Source: Bryoerythrophyllum caledonicum (lineage: Eukaryota; Streptophyta; Bryopsida; Pottiales; Pottiaceae). Taken from it: a DNA stretch of 64,000 nucleotides. The notes beneath the pieces were generated by a model. The model had not been told where the DNA came from. It saw only the letters and a list, made by a program, of their open reading frames with translations, and searched no databases. The stretch is from assembly GCA_963971425.1 (NCBI GenBank), contig OZ020517.1, forward strand, positions 17,636,904 through 17,700,903, given 5' to 3'. How positions within the stretch are numbered: the stretch's first letter is position 1; every line of letters begins with the position of its first letter. Made by a program: the position numbers and the translations under genes. Positions 32,820 through 45,667 of the stretch are shown here, in pieces.

Positions 32820-33122
32820 TCCTCCTCGAGAGTGGAGTGTCCTCTCCAAGTTACAGAAGGAGGTGGAGACTTTGACTAAGGAGCGAGATCAACTTTGGTC
32901 GAGAGTCGTGACTGAGTGTGGGGCGAAGAAGCGAATGCAGGAGTGTTTGTGGGAGCATGAGTTGCAATCCCCTCCTCCTTTCTCCCTTTTTCGTAATTAC
33001 GAGTTACAACGGGAGACCTTCCTTCGCATGACCTAGATAGCTCCAGGAGCAACACTCCAAGAGCAACACTCCAAGATGCGGAGTTTGATGTCATATGGGA
33101 TAGTGCAGAGCATTATCCCAAT

Positions 33123-34356
33123 ATGAGAAACTTGATCTGTGAAATGCTAGCACGAGGTGCTTTGCAACTTACAAGTGTAAGTAAGTTCACACACCCGATA
33201 GGAGATCTGGGTGCCAGAGTTTTGCTTTATTACATGACACTAGAGCATCAGCTTGCCTTCAAGAGGGCGCGGGATAAGCCCAATGAAGTTTTTAGAATGG
33301 TGAAGATCCCTGAGAACAGGGTGGCTCTAGCGAATTCTCCAGAGTGGAGACAACTGATAGAAATTCTCTATCACGAGATACGTGATGAGAATGCGCTCAT
33401 AAGTATCTTGACTCATGCACAAGCTCGAGAGGCACTTGCTCAGAGAGTAGAACTCTCTACGGGACAATACGTCCATGAATACACCAGAGTGTGTCAACGT
33501 CTCCAGAAGATAGTGGAAGGGCAACAAGTGGCTGTCCATAGTATAGAAAATACTTATCAGCAGGTTCTTTTTGCTCCACCTCCATTCGACTTCAAGGTGC
33601 CACTAGGTGTGAAGATATCCCTACTAGTGATGGGATCCCTCTTCAAGCAGTGGTATTTGGGCAATTATGACCTCATGTTTGATGAAGCTTCGGAGAAGCC
33701 CTTTGCTACGTGGACTACGATGGAGTGGCTGCTTGAAGACTTTGGTGTGTCGCCCAAGCAATGGCGACCATGGGACGTAGTGTATCCCTTGCTTACTCAA
33801 AGTTGGCCGGTGATTGTCTCAGCGGCGGTAGCTCTCGACGCACATTTATGTCCGCTACAGGGGCAACGGCGTTATAAGTGGGCGGTATGGGCGAAGCTGG
33901 ACACAATGCCATATTATTCCGGTATGGGCGGTATGGCCCATTATTCTGGGAGCATTCGACACACCAGAGGAGTGTGTGAATTCTTACCGAACCTTTTTTG
34001 AAGCTCACCGTCACCATACAGATCCAGTTTGTTTTAGAGTTGCAGTGTTCTGCAATATGTTGTCGTATATGTACTCATTCTACAGGATTGTGGTGAATGC
34101 TAATCGTTACAACGAGAAGAAGGTGGAGTTTTTGATGTGGATAAAGTTCCAACAACATCCGGCGCGGTGGATTTGGATGTTTGAGTGCATGATCATCACT
34201 CAGTTCTTGTCTCCATCCAGTTCGGCGTTTGCATTGGAGTTCGAGCCAAAGAGGTACAAGGATATCTCATTATGGTTGAATTTTCAACGGACTCGTAAGA
34301 GTGACTTGTTACGAGATGAAGATGTGTGCCGCAACTTGGAAGAAGCGGACAAATAG
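33123..34356 (+). mobile_element. Accessory ORF 2 region of the 3' part, copy 1
   Basis: Two overlapping ORFs (292 and 126 aa). The first is helix-rich and soluble (LEHQLAFKRARDKPNEVFRM, YTRVCQRLQKIVEGQQVAVH, then VPLGVKISLLVMGSLFKQWY). The second is W/F-rich (FLMWIKFQQHPARWIWMFEC). No family is recognised. The sense orientation, position after the coiled-coil ORF and similar composition suggest one accessory transcription unit. Broken. Confidence 0.5.
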
Positions 34357-37111
34357 AGTCTTCTGAGTGAACTGGAGACTGAAGATGAAGTTAAGCACAA
34401 GCGTCTGCGACATGATAAGCGAAGGAACGATGGTTAGACTTGTTTGTAGCGGAGTAAAGAAACTGATTATGCTCATGAACAAGTTTTATTTGTTAGTCAG
34501 GATTGGCAAGCTAAGTAGAGCTGCGATTTTGAGACCTAAGATTATCCTGAACTATTGATGAAGACTATGATTTTCGGATGTTGTGACTTTAACTTTCGAC
34601 ATTAAGAATGGTTTATCAAGTCCACATGAGTGTGCATCAAAAATTAACAAAGAAGTATAGACAACTTTGCAAAACACCAGCTAAGACATAGTGACTTAGA
34701 ATTGTTACACTCTCGCATGCTTCTCATGCACAAACATATGAAGAACTGATACCAAAGAACGAAGATTTTAAGTATGATTAAGGAACCCAAAGTGGACTAA
34801 ACTTCAAAAATCACCTCAAGATAGAAGAAATCTGGAAGAAGACATCAGGCATAACTTAAATAATTTCAAGACGTTCCACTCATATGTATTACGCTACACA
34901 CAGGTTGTGAAGAAAGAGTTTAAAGATTAAAGACCGAAACTAGGTCTTCCAACTGTAAGAAATTGTAAAAAGATTGAAGAATGTTATAAGTGCAGCAACT
35001 GCAGGAATTTGATTTTTTTTTTTTTTTCTCCAACTGCAAACCTATCTCTACACCTGCACTACACTACGTGGCGTGGTGGGGCGGGTGTCGAGTGGATGAG
35101 TAGAGACTCGGCACTAGCACCCGGAGGTTGCCACGGCAGCGTCTACTTGCGTCCAACAATCACCAGGCCACCAAGGCCGAACTGAAGGAGTGTGTGCCAA
35201 CAAGCCATTATATACTGGCACGTCAAGGACGCACCAAACAATATGGGACAATGCGTTAGCACGCACGGACTCGGCTACCCGTCACCGTGGAGAGAATCTT
35301 GCAGCAACTAACTAATAACGAGCTGCTGGAATGCCACGTGCTGTTGTGGTTTTTGATTAAGAAGTTGGGCTGCATATCGAGTAGATAAAGATCGTGGTGG
35401 ACAGCGATGAGCTGAGCATGGAAGATATTAAACAGTCTATGTGAAGATGGACGGGGATGTACAAAAGACGGACTCATTGACAGAGATGATACGTGCTCGC
35501 GAACACACAGTGTTGATTACACATGAAGATATGAACCAGAATATTCACAACATCGATATGCGCAAGTTCCAAGCTCGATTATTTCAGGAGCGGGACACGC
35601 CTGATCTATTCGCACGTAGTAACAACGTGCAGCAAATGTCACCAGAGATCAAACATGAACTGCTGATAGAGCCCGAGGACTACATGCATCGTATTGAACA
35701 CAATAAGCGTTTCGAACAAAAGAGCGTAGCTATCAACTTTGTGACAAATAAGGATTGGTGAGTTCATGAAGCATTGAAAAAAAAATATAAAAAATAAAAT
35801 GAAATAGGATATGTAAATTGAAAAGTGAACCTTAAGGTAATCCAAGTTAGAATAAAAAGAACAACTAGGATAGCTCTTTAAGATGTCTCAAGAAAAAAGA
35901 GAAAATTAGAAAAAAAAGAAGTAAAATACGAAGTTAGTATTTTACGAAAGAACAATTTGAATAGAATTTTGAGTCTAGGTAATGCAGTAAGAGAATCTTA
36001 TAACAAAAGAACAATTAGAAAAGAATATACCTATAGTATCTCAAGAGAGACTTAATACATAAGAAAAAATTAAGTTCGGTCTAGTAGTGAACGATGAAAC
36101 AAAATGGATGAGAAACATTCTAGTTTAGAATTTCTTAAATCTAAAAATTATTAAAAAAAATTAAAAAAATTAAAAAAAAGCCTGAGTGGATTTAATCAGG
36201 ATTTGATAGAGTTCAAAGTAAATCTAAAAAACTTAATGATTTAGCAAGTCTAAGTAAATAGAGTAGTACCTAAACTTCTAAGCCTAAAAATATGTTGAGA
36301 AAATAAAAATTGGATGAGATGGGAAAGTAGAAGAAAGGGAAAAATAAGAGAGAATATAATAACATAATGAGAGAATCTTATGTTAAGAGAGAATAGGCTA
36401 GAATAGAAAAATATAGTTAGCACAATTAGTAGTGAGGTGATATACACACTATTTAAATTGTATGTAGTATGATACTTCAACTGAAATTGAAGTTACAAGT
36501 AGAAGAGAGTAAAGAAAGTAAGGAAATTAGCAATAGAAAATTAGTAATTAGTAGTGAGAACACAATCTACTAACATACTAATTTAGTGATGTGAGTACTA
36601 ATGAGTGCTAATATTCCAAGGCAAAAAAAAAAACAAAAAAACAAAAAAAATTAAAATGAAATGATGAAGAAGAATAGAAAGTGAAAAAGAAAGAATGAAG
36701 TTCAAAAAAAAAAAAAAAAAAAAACAATGATGGCAAGTGAAGCCTAAATAAAGAATTAAAAGAAAAATTAAATTGAAGAAAAATATTTGAAGAACAATAA
36801 AAGTACAAAAGATAAGATCTAGAAGGGAATGGAAAATTTAAAGTTAAAAAGAAGAAATATTAATGTCTAAGTGAAAGACGTAAACAAAAGAGTTAAGTTT
36901 AGAAGAAAGTTAAAGACTTAAGTATGTAAGAGACATACTTATTTAAGATGGAAAGAATGGAAAGCAAATAAAGATAATCAACAATCCTTAAGAAAGTAAA
37001 GAAAGAAAGCTATATGGAGACTTAACAAGGATAAATAAGTAAAGAGATGAAGAGCGAAAGATTAAGATCAAGGACAAAGGTCGTTGAAGTCGACGAGGAC
37101 GTCTCCGAGCT
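34357..37111 (+). other. Distal 3' region, copy 1
   Basis: A/G-rich sequence running up to the PPT, with a poly-T run near 35013-35026 and a poly-A run near 36701-36723. One small ORF (35441-35761, 106 aa: YMHRIEHNKRFEQKSVAINF) has no recognised family. Confidence 0.45.
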
Positions 37112-37121
37112 AAGAAGGGGG
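37112..37121 (+). other. Polypurine tract, copy 1
   Basis: AAGAAGGGGG, three bases before the middle LTR. Confidence 0.8.
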
Positions 37122-37124
37122 CTA

Positions 37125-38894
37125 TGTAAAGCCTAAATCCTAAAAATGGTTTTTTTAAGAAAATTAAGTGTAAAAAGGATTGTAGATATATGGAAAATTA
37201 AATAATTAATGATTAAGTTTACATTAAATAGTTAATTAACCAAAAAGTGTCTCTTCATATCTAAGAAATAAGAGATAATGGGAAAAGGGTTGAACTTGCA
37301 CCCTTTGGAAAGGGTGTGCCTTTTCATAAGTAGATATGAATGGATGCGAGGATCAAGTGAAGTTAGTTTTAACGGTTAGTTGTTGAAAAAACCGTTTTTC
37401 CAAGAGGTGTGCCTCTTGGATTTGAGTAGAATGAGCTTGAATTTTTAGCATTCTTGGCCATTTCCATAGATATTCCTTGGAGGAAGATTGGAGTGAGCCC
37501 TAGCTTAGGTGAAAAAGCTAGCAATTGAAGAAATCTCTTATGTTGTAAAAGTATTATGTTATGTGTGAAATTATTAATATATAATTATTATTGAATTTGC
37601 ATATGTAAAGTCTTGTGTGTGACTTAATTAATATGTATAATTGCAATAATATTAGTGCTTCATAGAATAAATTTGACATTGTGTTTGTAAATGCAATTAT
37701 ATGCAAGAGGTATTAATTGTGAATAAATTCCTATGCATAAATGCATTATTTATTTATTTAGATCTCCATTGTAGAAATTAGGATACTATCCTAATTAATT
37801 ATGTGACATGAAATTGTGTGTATTAATGAATTAAATTTAATGTATTGCATATGAGTGAAATATGAATATTTAATATTAAAACTTCAAGAGATAAAGTTAG
37901 GGAAGATCCTAACTATGTCAAAGTGACATTGTGAATATTAATGTAATAATTCTAAGTGTATGTAAGGCATTTAGAAATTAATTTGAAGTAAGAAACTAAT
38001 GCATTAATGTGAGAAATGCATAAGTAATTAATGTTAGATTTAAGTTTGAGTGTGGAAACTTAAGTATTAAGTCATAAGACGGGAGTCTTGTGCATGTGTA
38101 AATAAGTAAACTTAAGTCTAAAGTGGAATAGAACTTAAGTTTAAGTTAGAAAACTTAAGTCTAGAAGAATAGGACTTAAGTCTAAATGTGAAAGAACTTA
38201 AGTATAAACGATAGGACTTAAGTCTAAGTGTTAGGACTTAAGTCTACAGTGAGGGAAAACTTAAGTTTGGATGATAGAACTTAAGTTTGAGTTAGAAAAC
38301 TTAAGTCAGACAAGTATAAGAGTGAAGATACTCTTTTGGCATTCAAGTCTTGAGGACTAATAGATAGTTAGACTTAAGTCGGGACTTAGAATATGATTAA
38401 TTAGGAACTTAATCTAACTTGTATGTTGTTTGAACTTAATACTTGTAATGAATGCGTGAGCGGATTGGACGCACGTGAAAAGTGAAGCAAATTATATGAG
38501 GTAAATTTGTAAATTTAAATGAAATTAATTAAGGAGCAAACAATGAGTGCAATGGATAGTATCCATGAGCCGAAGATGGCAAAAATTAAGAAACTAACCA
38601 ACATGTACATTCATAGTTAATTCAAGAGCAAGGCTCTTTAGAGGAGCAAGGCTCTACTTAAGCATATAAATCCTTGGGATTAATACCTTGAGAATGGAAT
38701 GCCAAGTGTGAGGCATTTTAAGGCATAACTTCATAAAAACAAGTGCATAAACTTAAGTGATTCAATAAAAGATAACTTTTGACCTACAATTAAAGACAAA
38801 CTACTTAACATTTGATGCTAGACCATCCCGGGACGAGGGACTTGGATCAAGAGTGATTCTTGGATTTTTTGGAGAGTGGAATTTTTGTGCTACA
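37125..38894 (+). repeat. Middle (shared) LTR
   Basis: 1,770 bp. It serves as the 3' LTR of copy 1 and the 5' LTR of copy 2, and differs from the first LTR at about three positions by eye. Confidence 0.92.
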
Positions 38895-38900
38895 TTTTTT

Positions 38901-38918
38901 TGGCGACCATACTGGGGA
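38901..38918 (+). other. Primer-binding site, copy 2
   Basis: Same 18 bases as 22187-22204. Confidence 0.75.
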
Positions 38919-39117
38919 TGGTACCGCCAAGTGTCAAGTAATTTTTATTAAAGAAAGTTGTCATTATTTGAGTTGAGTACTTAAGTATTACTGTGAATTA
39001 AAGTGTAGAAATGAACGAGAAGGTTCATCATAAAAAATACAAAAATTAAAGGTTCGATCCAAAAGTGAATTGGACATTCCTAGTGTGAGATTCCATGGGA
39101 GACAAGGTTAACAGAAC

Positions 39118-39614
39118 ATGTCTTTTCCATGGGAAATTAATGTAGAAAGTCTAAGTGATTTCTTCAAAGGACCATATTTATTTAGGGCTCTATATCATGT
39201 TTATAGAGGTTCGTATTATGGTCAAGGTTTTCGATTTTATGGAGCGCACCCAAAAGTTGATAAAAACTTTAAGGAAAAGTTTGAACAACTATCGATGGAA
39301 ATTAAACAAATAATTCTAAATAAAGTGTGGAATAAAAGCAAAGGATTTAATGAAGTAATTGTCAAGAAAAAGACATTATGTTTTAAATACCAACTACAAT
39401 TTCTTTTTGTTCAATAGGGTAGATTAAAACTTCAATCCCAACCCTTAATTTCTAAAGGTATTGGAGCTTGGAACGGATATAAGTTTGATAACGAAACTTA
39501 TATTTTTATTTATAGTAAACTTAATTTCCAGACTAAGGTGTTTTTTCCAGATTTCTTGTCTAAAGATCCAAAACTTCCCGTGATTATAGCTTTTGATTTA
39601 TTATGTCTTTAATC
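39118..39614 (+). mobile_element. ORF1-like region, copy 2
   Basis: Identical in sequence and state to 22404-22900 as far as seen. Confidence 0.6.
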
Positions 39615-40163
39615 AATGAGTCTTGAAAACAAGACACCTAAGGACTTAAGAACTAGGTTGAAAAGATTGTTGATCCAAGTTCTTTTGCCCAAAGATTTGA
39701 GTCAAAATTAGAAACACCAATATTTACTCACAGTGAAGCAAAAGAATCTATTGACCATTTTCTTAATGACAGACCCTCGGAAAATGAGTTTGAAAAACAT
39801 AAGTTTTGTAAGGAAATATTAGAAGCATTTAGCTAAATTCTTAGACCTACTACGTTAAATTTTGACATACAAGAAGAGATTGACCAATCTGGTGTGGAGG
39901 AAGAGGAAGTTAAGTATAATCCTATTAAAGAGGAAGAATTCGACGTGAGTGGGCAAAGTGAGCCTAAAGGAGGTGAAAGTAAACTTAACAGTGTTAGTAA
40001 AGAAGAAGAACACTGAGAACCACCATCACGAGTAGAGAGTCCCGTTGGATATTCCTCAGGTACTTCTGGGAGGACTTCTCCTTCTGACACTTCTTCTGTT
40101 AATTCTACCTCTAGCAGGTCCTCATTATCTTCACCACCTTCAACCCCTCCTACTCCTCACGAC

Positions 40164-41375
40164 CTTTTGGTTGATCCCGTTGCTATGGCGCATCCTAGGA
40201 TGCTTAATATAGCTCCATTTTCCATATTCTGTGGAGATTTAGGAGAGGATCCAGATTCCTACTTTGAAAGATTCCAAGTAGTAGCAATAGCTAACAATCT
40301 AGCAGTTGATAAGTATATCACTAGTTTTCCTGGTAATCTACTATGGGAAGCTCAGAGGTAGTATGCAACATTAAATCCTCGACGAGCAGAGTGGGATATT
40401 TTGAAAGATGCATTTTTGGCCAGGTTTAGACCTCAGTCTTATCATAACACCTTGCAAGATCAATTACAAAGTTTTCAGATGTATTCTACTGAATCTATAG
40501 CGGGTTACTATACTCGACTTAAGAATTTGTTACATAGACGGAGGGATAATGAGATGTCCGAGTCATGGATTGCAAATATATTCACCAGAGGATTATTAGA
40601 TCCTTTGTGTATCTATCAAATCAAACTTTCTAATCATGCAAACTTAACTGCAGCATATGAGGCTGCCAGAAATTGGGAAGCTGCTATGAAGAGATCTAAT
40701 ATGTTGTATCAAAATAGAAGAGTTACACAACCAGATATTCAATATATGCCTATACCTTACTCAATAGAAATGGATAGAAGTGGAAGAGACTACTATCCTA
40801 AAACAATAACCCAACAACCTCAATTAATGTTACCAGGACTAATCTCATATAGAGAGAAGCAGTTAGCTTTAATGCCTGTTAGCAATGAAAAAACTGAAAT
40901 CCAAGCTTTACAAAATCAATTCAGGGAATTGTCAGTTCAAATTAATGATGGAAAGAATAAGAGACCTAAGGCTACAAACCAAAGAACTAATATTTGGTGT
41001 AGTAACTGTAAAGGGCATGGACACTTAAGTACAGAGTGTCGATATCCTATTGGGGGAATCCCTAAACTTAAGTGTGCTTATTGTGGTGCAAAGGGCCATG
41101 ATATAACTACTTGTAGAAATATCAAAGAAGTTAAGGCCTTGGTGCAAGAGCAACCTGTACAAAGTAATAATAATAAAAAAGTCCCTTATAGGATTACTTC
41201 TAAACAACCCTTTACCAAACTCGGTGACAATAGATGTCCCAGTGGGACCAATGGATATAGTCAACATACGGTTTGGAAAGGACCATCTAATCAAGATAAG
41301 AATAAGGGAGTTGTATGTTTTAGGTGTGGAGAGTCGGGTCATTACTCAAGGGAATGTCCAAATCCACGACAATAA
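40164..41375 (+). mobile_element. Gag region, copy 2
   Basis: Same gag core and three CCHC knuckles as copy 1; same state. Confidence 0.85.
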
Positions 41376-41513
41376 GTGGGATATAATCCAGTTTGTGGAA
41401 GATGTGGACAACTTGGTCATGTTTCTACTTATTACACTGTTGTTATCACATAATTTCCTAATGTAAGAAAACAAGTTCACATTCAAGAGGTAGAATCCTC
41501 TAATGCTAGAGAT

Positions 41514-41897
41514 GTGAATTATCTGGCTGTTGATACACCCCAAGATGTTTTTATTACTAGATCACAAGCTAGAAAAGCTAAGGAACAAGAGCCAATTAGT
41601 AGTTCAGAGAGTGATTACAGTAAAGTTAAACTTAATCCTGTGCTTAGTAGACAAATGCCCACTATACTTAAGAAACCTGAACCACCTAAACCCAATCCAG
41701 AAACAATAGATATAACAAATAGTGATTCCCATACCAACATTAGGCGAGAGCCTATACAACCAAAAGATGTATCTCCACCTAAGGATAAGCCAAATATTCC
41801 AACAAAGTTGTTGGAACAACCTACTTTTTATAGACCTTCAAAGTCTATTGTTAAAGAACCATCATTGACATTGAAAAAAGAAAACATCATAGAATGA
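41514..41897 (+). mobile_element. Gag-protease linker ORF, copy 2
   Basis: Identical protein to 24800-25183. Confidence 0.6.
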
Positions 41898-41986
41898 TGG
41901 AATTAGCTGTTGGGATGAATCCTTATGATATCCTTATAGATTTGGATAGACTACAACCTCAGATTTCCTTAAGATAGTTACTTGCT

Positions 41987-42556
41987 TTGTCACCATCTTG
42001 TAAGAATGAATTAACATCCTCTTTAATAAGGAAAAGAGCCAAAATAATTGAGGATACCAATGTTAAGAACGCTAAACCAAAAATAAACAAAGAGACAAGC
42101 AAACTTCAGCCTGAGATTGTAAGTGTCCATGATATCTCTTTTGATCCAGGAGCACCTACAGTTGATGTCATTATAGATAGAACTTTAGTTGATGGAGTCC
42201 AAATTGATAGTGGGAGTAGTGTTAATCTTATGAATGTTAACACTATGGAAGAGTTAGGTATAACTAACATAGTACCTACTCCTATTATCTTAAGAATGGG
42301 AGACCAAAGCCGAGTGAAACCATTAGGTAAATTATTGCAATTAAATACCATAATTGGTGAGATTGACTATAAAGTTGATTATATTATTTTTAAAGTAACT
42401 GAGTCTATATCCACTTACCCTATTCTCCTTGGCAGACCTTGGTTATCCTTAGCCAAAGCTAAAGATGACTGGGATAAAGGGAGGTTAACAATAGGGGAGG
42501 GTAAAAGTAAAATAGTGCTACCTATCTTTCCAGTGGAGTACCACGGAGAAACTTAG
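41987..42556 (+). mobile_element. Aspartic protease region, copy 2
   Basis: Identical protein to 25273-25842 (IDSGSS, LLGRPW). Confidence 0.85.
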
Positions 42557-42928
42557 AATGAGGATTCAGATTGGACCACTGAGGTAGACTCTGAATCTGA
42601 ACCTGGTGACACTAATAAAATCCAAGATATGCCTACTATTAAAAGTTTAGGTCCTGGAGAATACTTTATTCCTCCTAGTCAGATGGATGACTCAGATGCA
42701 GCCATAGAAGCATGGCCAAATGCCCCAATATATAATGTGACAATTGAAAAAGAGTCAGATAAGGAACTTCCTTACGTAAGTGATTTAGAGGAATTACTGG
42801 GTGAATAGAAGACACCTATTGTCAGACCTTTAATAAAAAATACTGTAGAAATAAACTTAGGAACTAAAAAAGATCCTAAGCCAATAAAAATATATGATGG
42901 ATTACAACCTCAAGAATATGATGAGTGG

Positions 42929-45639
42929 TTGGAGTTTTTTAAGAAGGAGAAAGATGCCTTTGCTTGGACATATAAAGACTTAAAAGGCATACCTCCAAAT
43001 GTTTGTCAACATCGTATTATCCTAGAAGCAGATGCTAAATCTGTTAGGCAAAGACAATACATGATGAACCCAAAGTATTCCTTAATGGTCAAAGAGGAAA
43101 TTGATAAATTATTGGAGTGTAATTTCATTTATCCCGTACCATTTAGCGAGTGGGTATCACCTATTGCCATAGTACCTAAGAAAAATGGTAAGATTCGCAT
43201 TTGTCAAGATTTTAGGCAGTTGAACAAATCCACTAAGAAAGATTTCTTTCCCTTACCATTTTCTGATGCAGTTCTAGATGGTGTAGCTGGGCATGAGTGC
43301 TACTCTTTCCTAGATGGATTTTCGGGCTATAACCAAGTTCAAATAGCTCTGGAGGATAGACCATTAACCACCTTCACCACAGATTGGAGAACCTTTGCAT
43401 ATAATGTTATGCCCTTTGGACTGTGCAACGCACCTGCAACTTTCCAAAGAGTTATGACACAAGTCTTTACAAAATACCTAAGAAAATTTATGGAGATATT
43501 TTTAGATGACTTCTGTGTATTTGGATTTAAGGAAGATCATCCAAAGGCATTAAAGCAATGTTTCGACAATTGTCGAGAGTATGGAATATCCCTAAATGTT
43601 GCTAAGTCTGAGTTTGCCACTGTATGTGGTAAATTATTAGGTCATGTTGTCTCAAAAGAAGGGATCGTAGTTGATCCTGACAAAGTAGCAGTTATAATCA
43701 CAATGGAAATCCTTGAGCACTTAACTGCACTTAAAGGATTTCTTGGTGCCACTGGGTATTATAGGAGATTTATATATAGATTTGCATTTATAGCTGCACC
43801 TTTGAATGCTTTAACTAAACAAATCCTTATACCTAGAGTTTGGTCAGATGACTGTACTAAGGCTTTTAATAAGTTAAAACGCCGGCTTAGCAAAGCACCA
43901 ATCTTAATTCCTCCAGATTGGGACAAATCTTTTGAAGTTTATGTTGATGCTTCCAATGTGGCAATTGGAAGTGTCTTGAGTCAGAAAAATAGTAAAGGTC
44001 ATGATAGACCTATATATTTTGCCAGTCGCCAATTAAGTGCTGTTGAGAGAAATTACTCTGTCACTGAACGTGAAGGTTTGGGAATGATCTTTTCTATTCA
44101 AAAATTTAGACATTACTTATTGGGATATAAGTTCACTTTCCACATTGATTATGATGCTTTAAAGTACATGATCAATAAACCTCAATTGAGTGGACGGATT
44201 GCAAGATGGGTTCTACATTTACAAGAGTTTGACTTTACCATTAATGTGAGACCTGGGAAGATCCATCAAAATGCAGATTTCTTATCTAGACTTAGTGAGA
44301 CAATCAATCCAGAATCTATTGATGATAGCTTTCCAGATGCACATATCTTTGAAGTTAAAGATGGTATAGAAATACTTGACATAATCCCTCAAGAATATGC
44401 AGATATTATCTATTATTTAACTAAAGGGATTTTCCCCATTGACTACACTACTAAAGATAAAGCAAGGTTAGTACACCAATCCTTACCTTACACTATGATT
44501 AGTGGAGTTCTTTATAAAAAAGGAAAAGATGATATACTTAGAAGATGTGGAAATCCTAATGAAGTGCCTATGGTTTTACAAGGATATCACACCGATGTAT
44601 GTGGTGGCCATTTTGCGGGGTGGGCTACGGCTCAAAAAGCGTTAAGGACAAGCTATTGGTGGCCTATGCTTTTTTTCGATGCTACTACCTACGTTAAGAA
44701 ATGTGACCCTTGCCAAAGAGTTGGTAAACCTACAGCTACTAAGGCTTTGCCTTTGACACCAATTTTAGCCCAAATCCCTTTTGAGAAATGGGAATAGACT
44801 TTGTAGGCCCCATTAATCCACCTAGTCGGGTAGGACAAAAATATTACATCCTAGTTGCCACAGAGTATGTAACTAAGTGGGTTGAAGCCGTAGCAACTAA
44901 GACAAATGATGCAGATACTGTAGCAAAGTTTATTTATGAAAATATTATTGCTATATTTGGTTGCCCCAAGGAGATTGTAAGTGATAGAAGGACTCACTTT
45001 ATTAATGATACTATTGCAAAAATGTTACAACGATATTTTATTAAGCATCGTAAGTCATCTCCCTATTATCTCAGAGCTAATGGGCAAACCGAGAAGTCTA
45101 ATGGTATTCTTTGTAAAATAATAACAAAAACATTAGAAAGAAATGCATCAAATTGGGATTATGAGTTAACTAATGCTTTGTGGGCCTACCGTTGTACCAT
45201 TAAAACTACAACTAAGGCTACTCCATTTTCATTGGTCTATGGCTTGGAGGCCATGCTACCAATTGAAGTGGAACTATCATCATTAAGGGTTGCTATTTCT
45301 CAAAGATTGGGAGATTTGGCTTCCTTAAGGGAACGTCTAGATAATTTAGAGCGACTCGATGAGATTCAAGCACAAGCTTACATGAATATGGAAGCAATTC
45401 AAAAGCAACGGAAAACTTACTATGATAGTAAGCTACAACCAAAAATATTAAAAGATAATGATCTAGTCTTACTCTATGATAGTAGATTCTAGAAATTTCC
45501 AGGAAAATTAAAATGAGGTGGTTTGGTCCATATCGGATACTTAAGTCTTATCCTAATGGATCTGTTGAGTTACAAGATTTTGCAGGGAATATCCGTGCAA
45601 TAAGATACAACGGTTACAGATTGAAAAAATATGTAACTT
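42929..45639 (+). mobile_element. RT, RNase H and integrase region, copy 2
   Basis: The same domains as copy 1 in the same order. Only two amino-acid differences are seen in the RT part, both outside the LDDF active site. Same state of decay as copy 1. Confidence 0.9.
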
Positions 45640-45657
45640 GAGGGCAAGTTAAGCATT

Positions 45658-45667
45658 AAGAAGGGGG
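45658..45667 (+). other. PPT-like AAGAAGGGGG after pol, copy 2
   Basis: Counterpart of 28944-28953. Confidence 0.6.
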
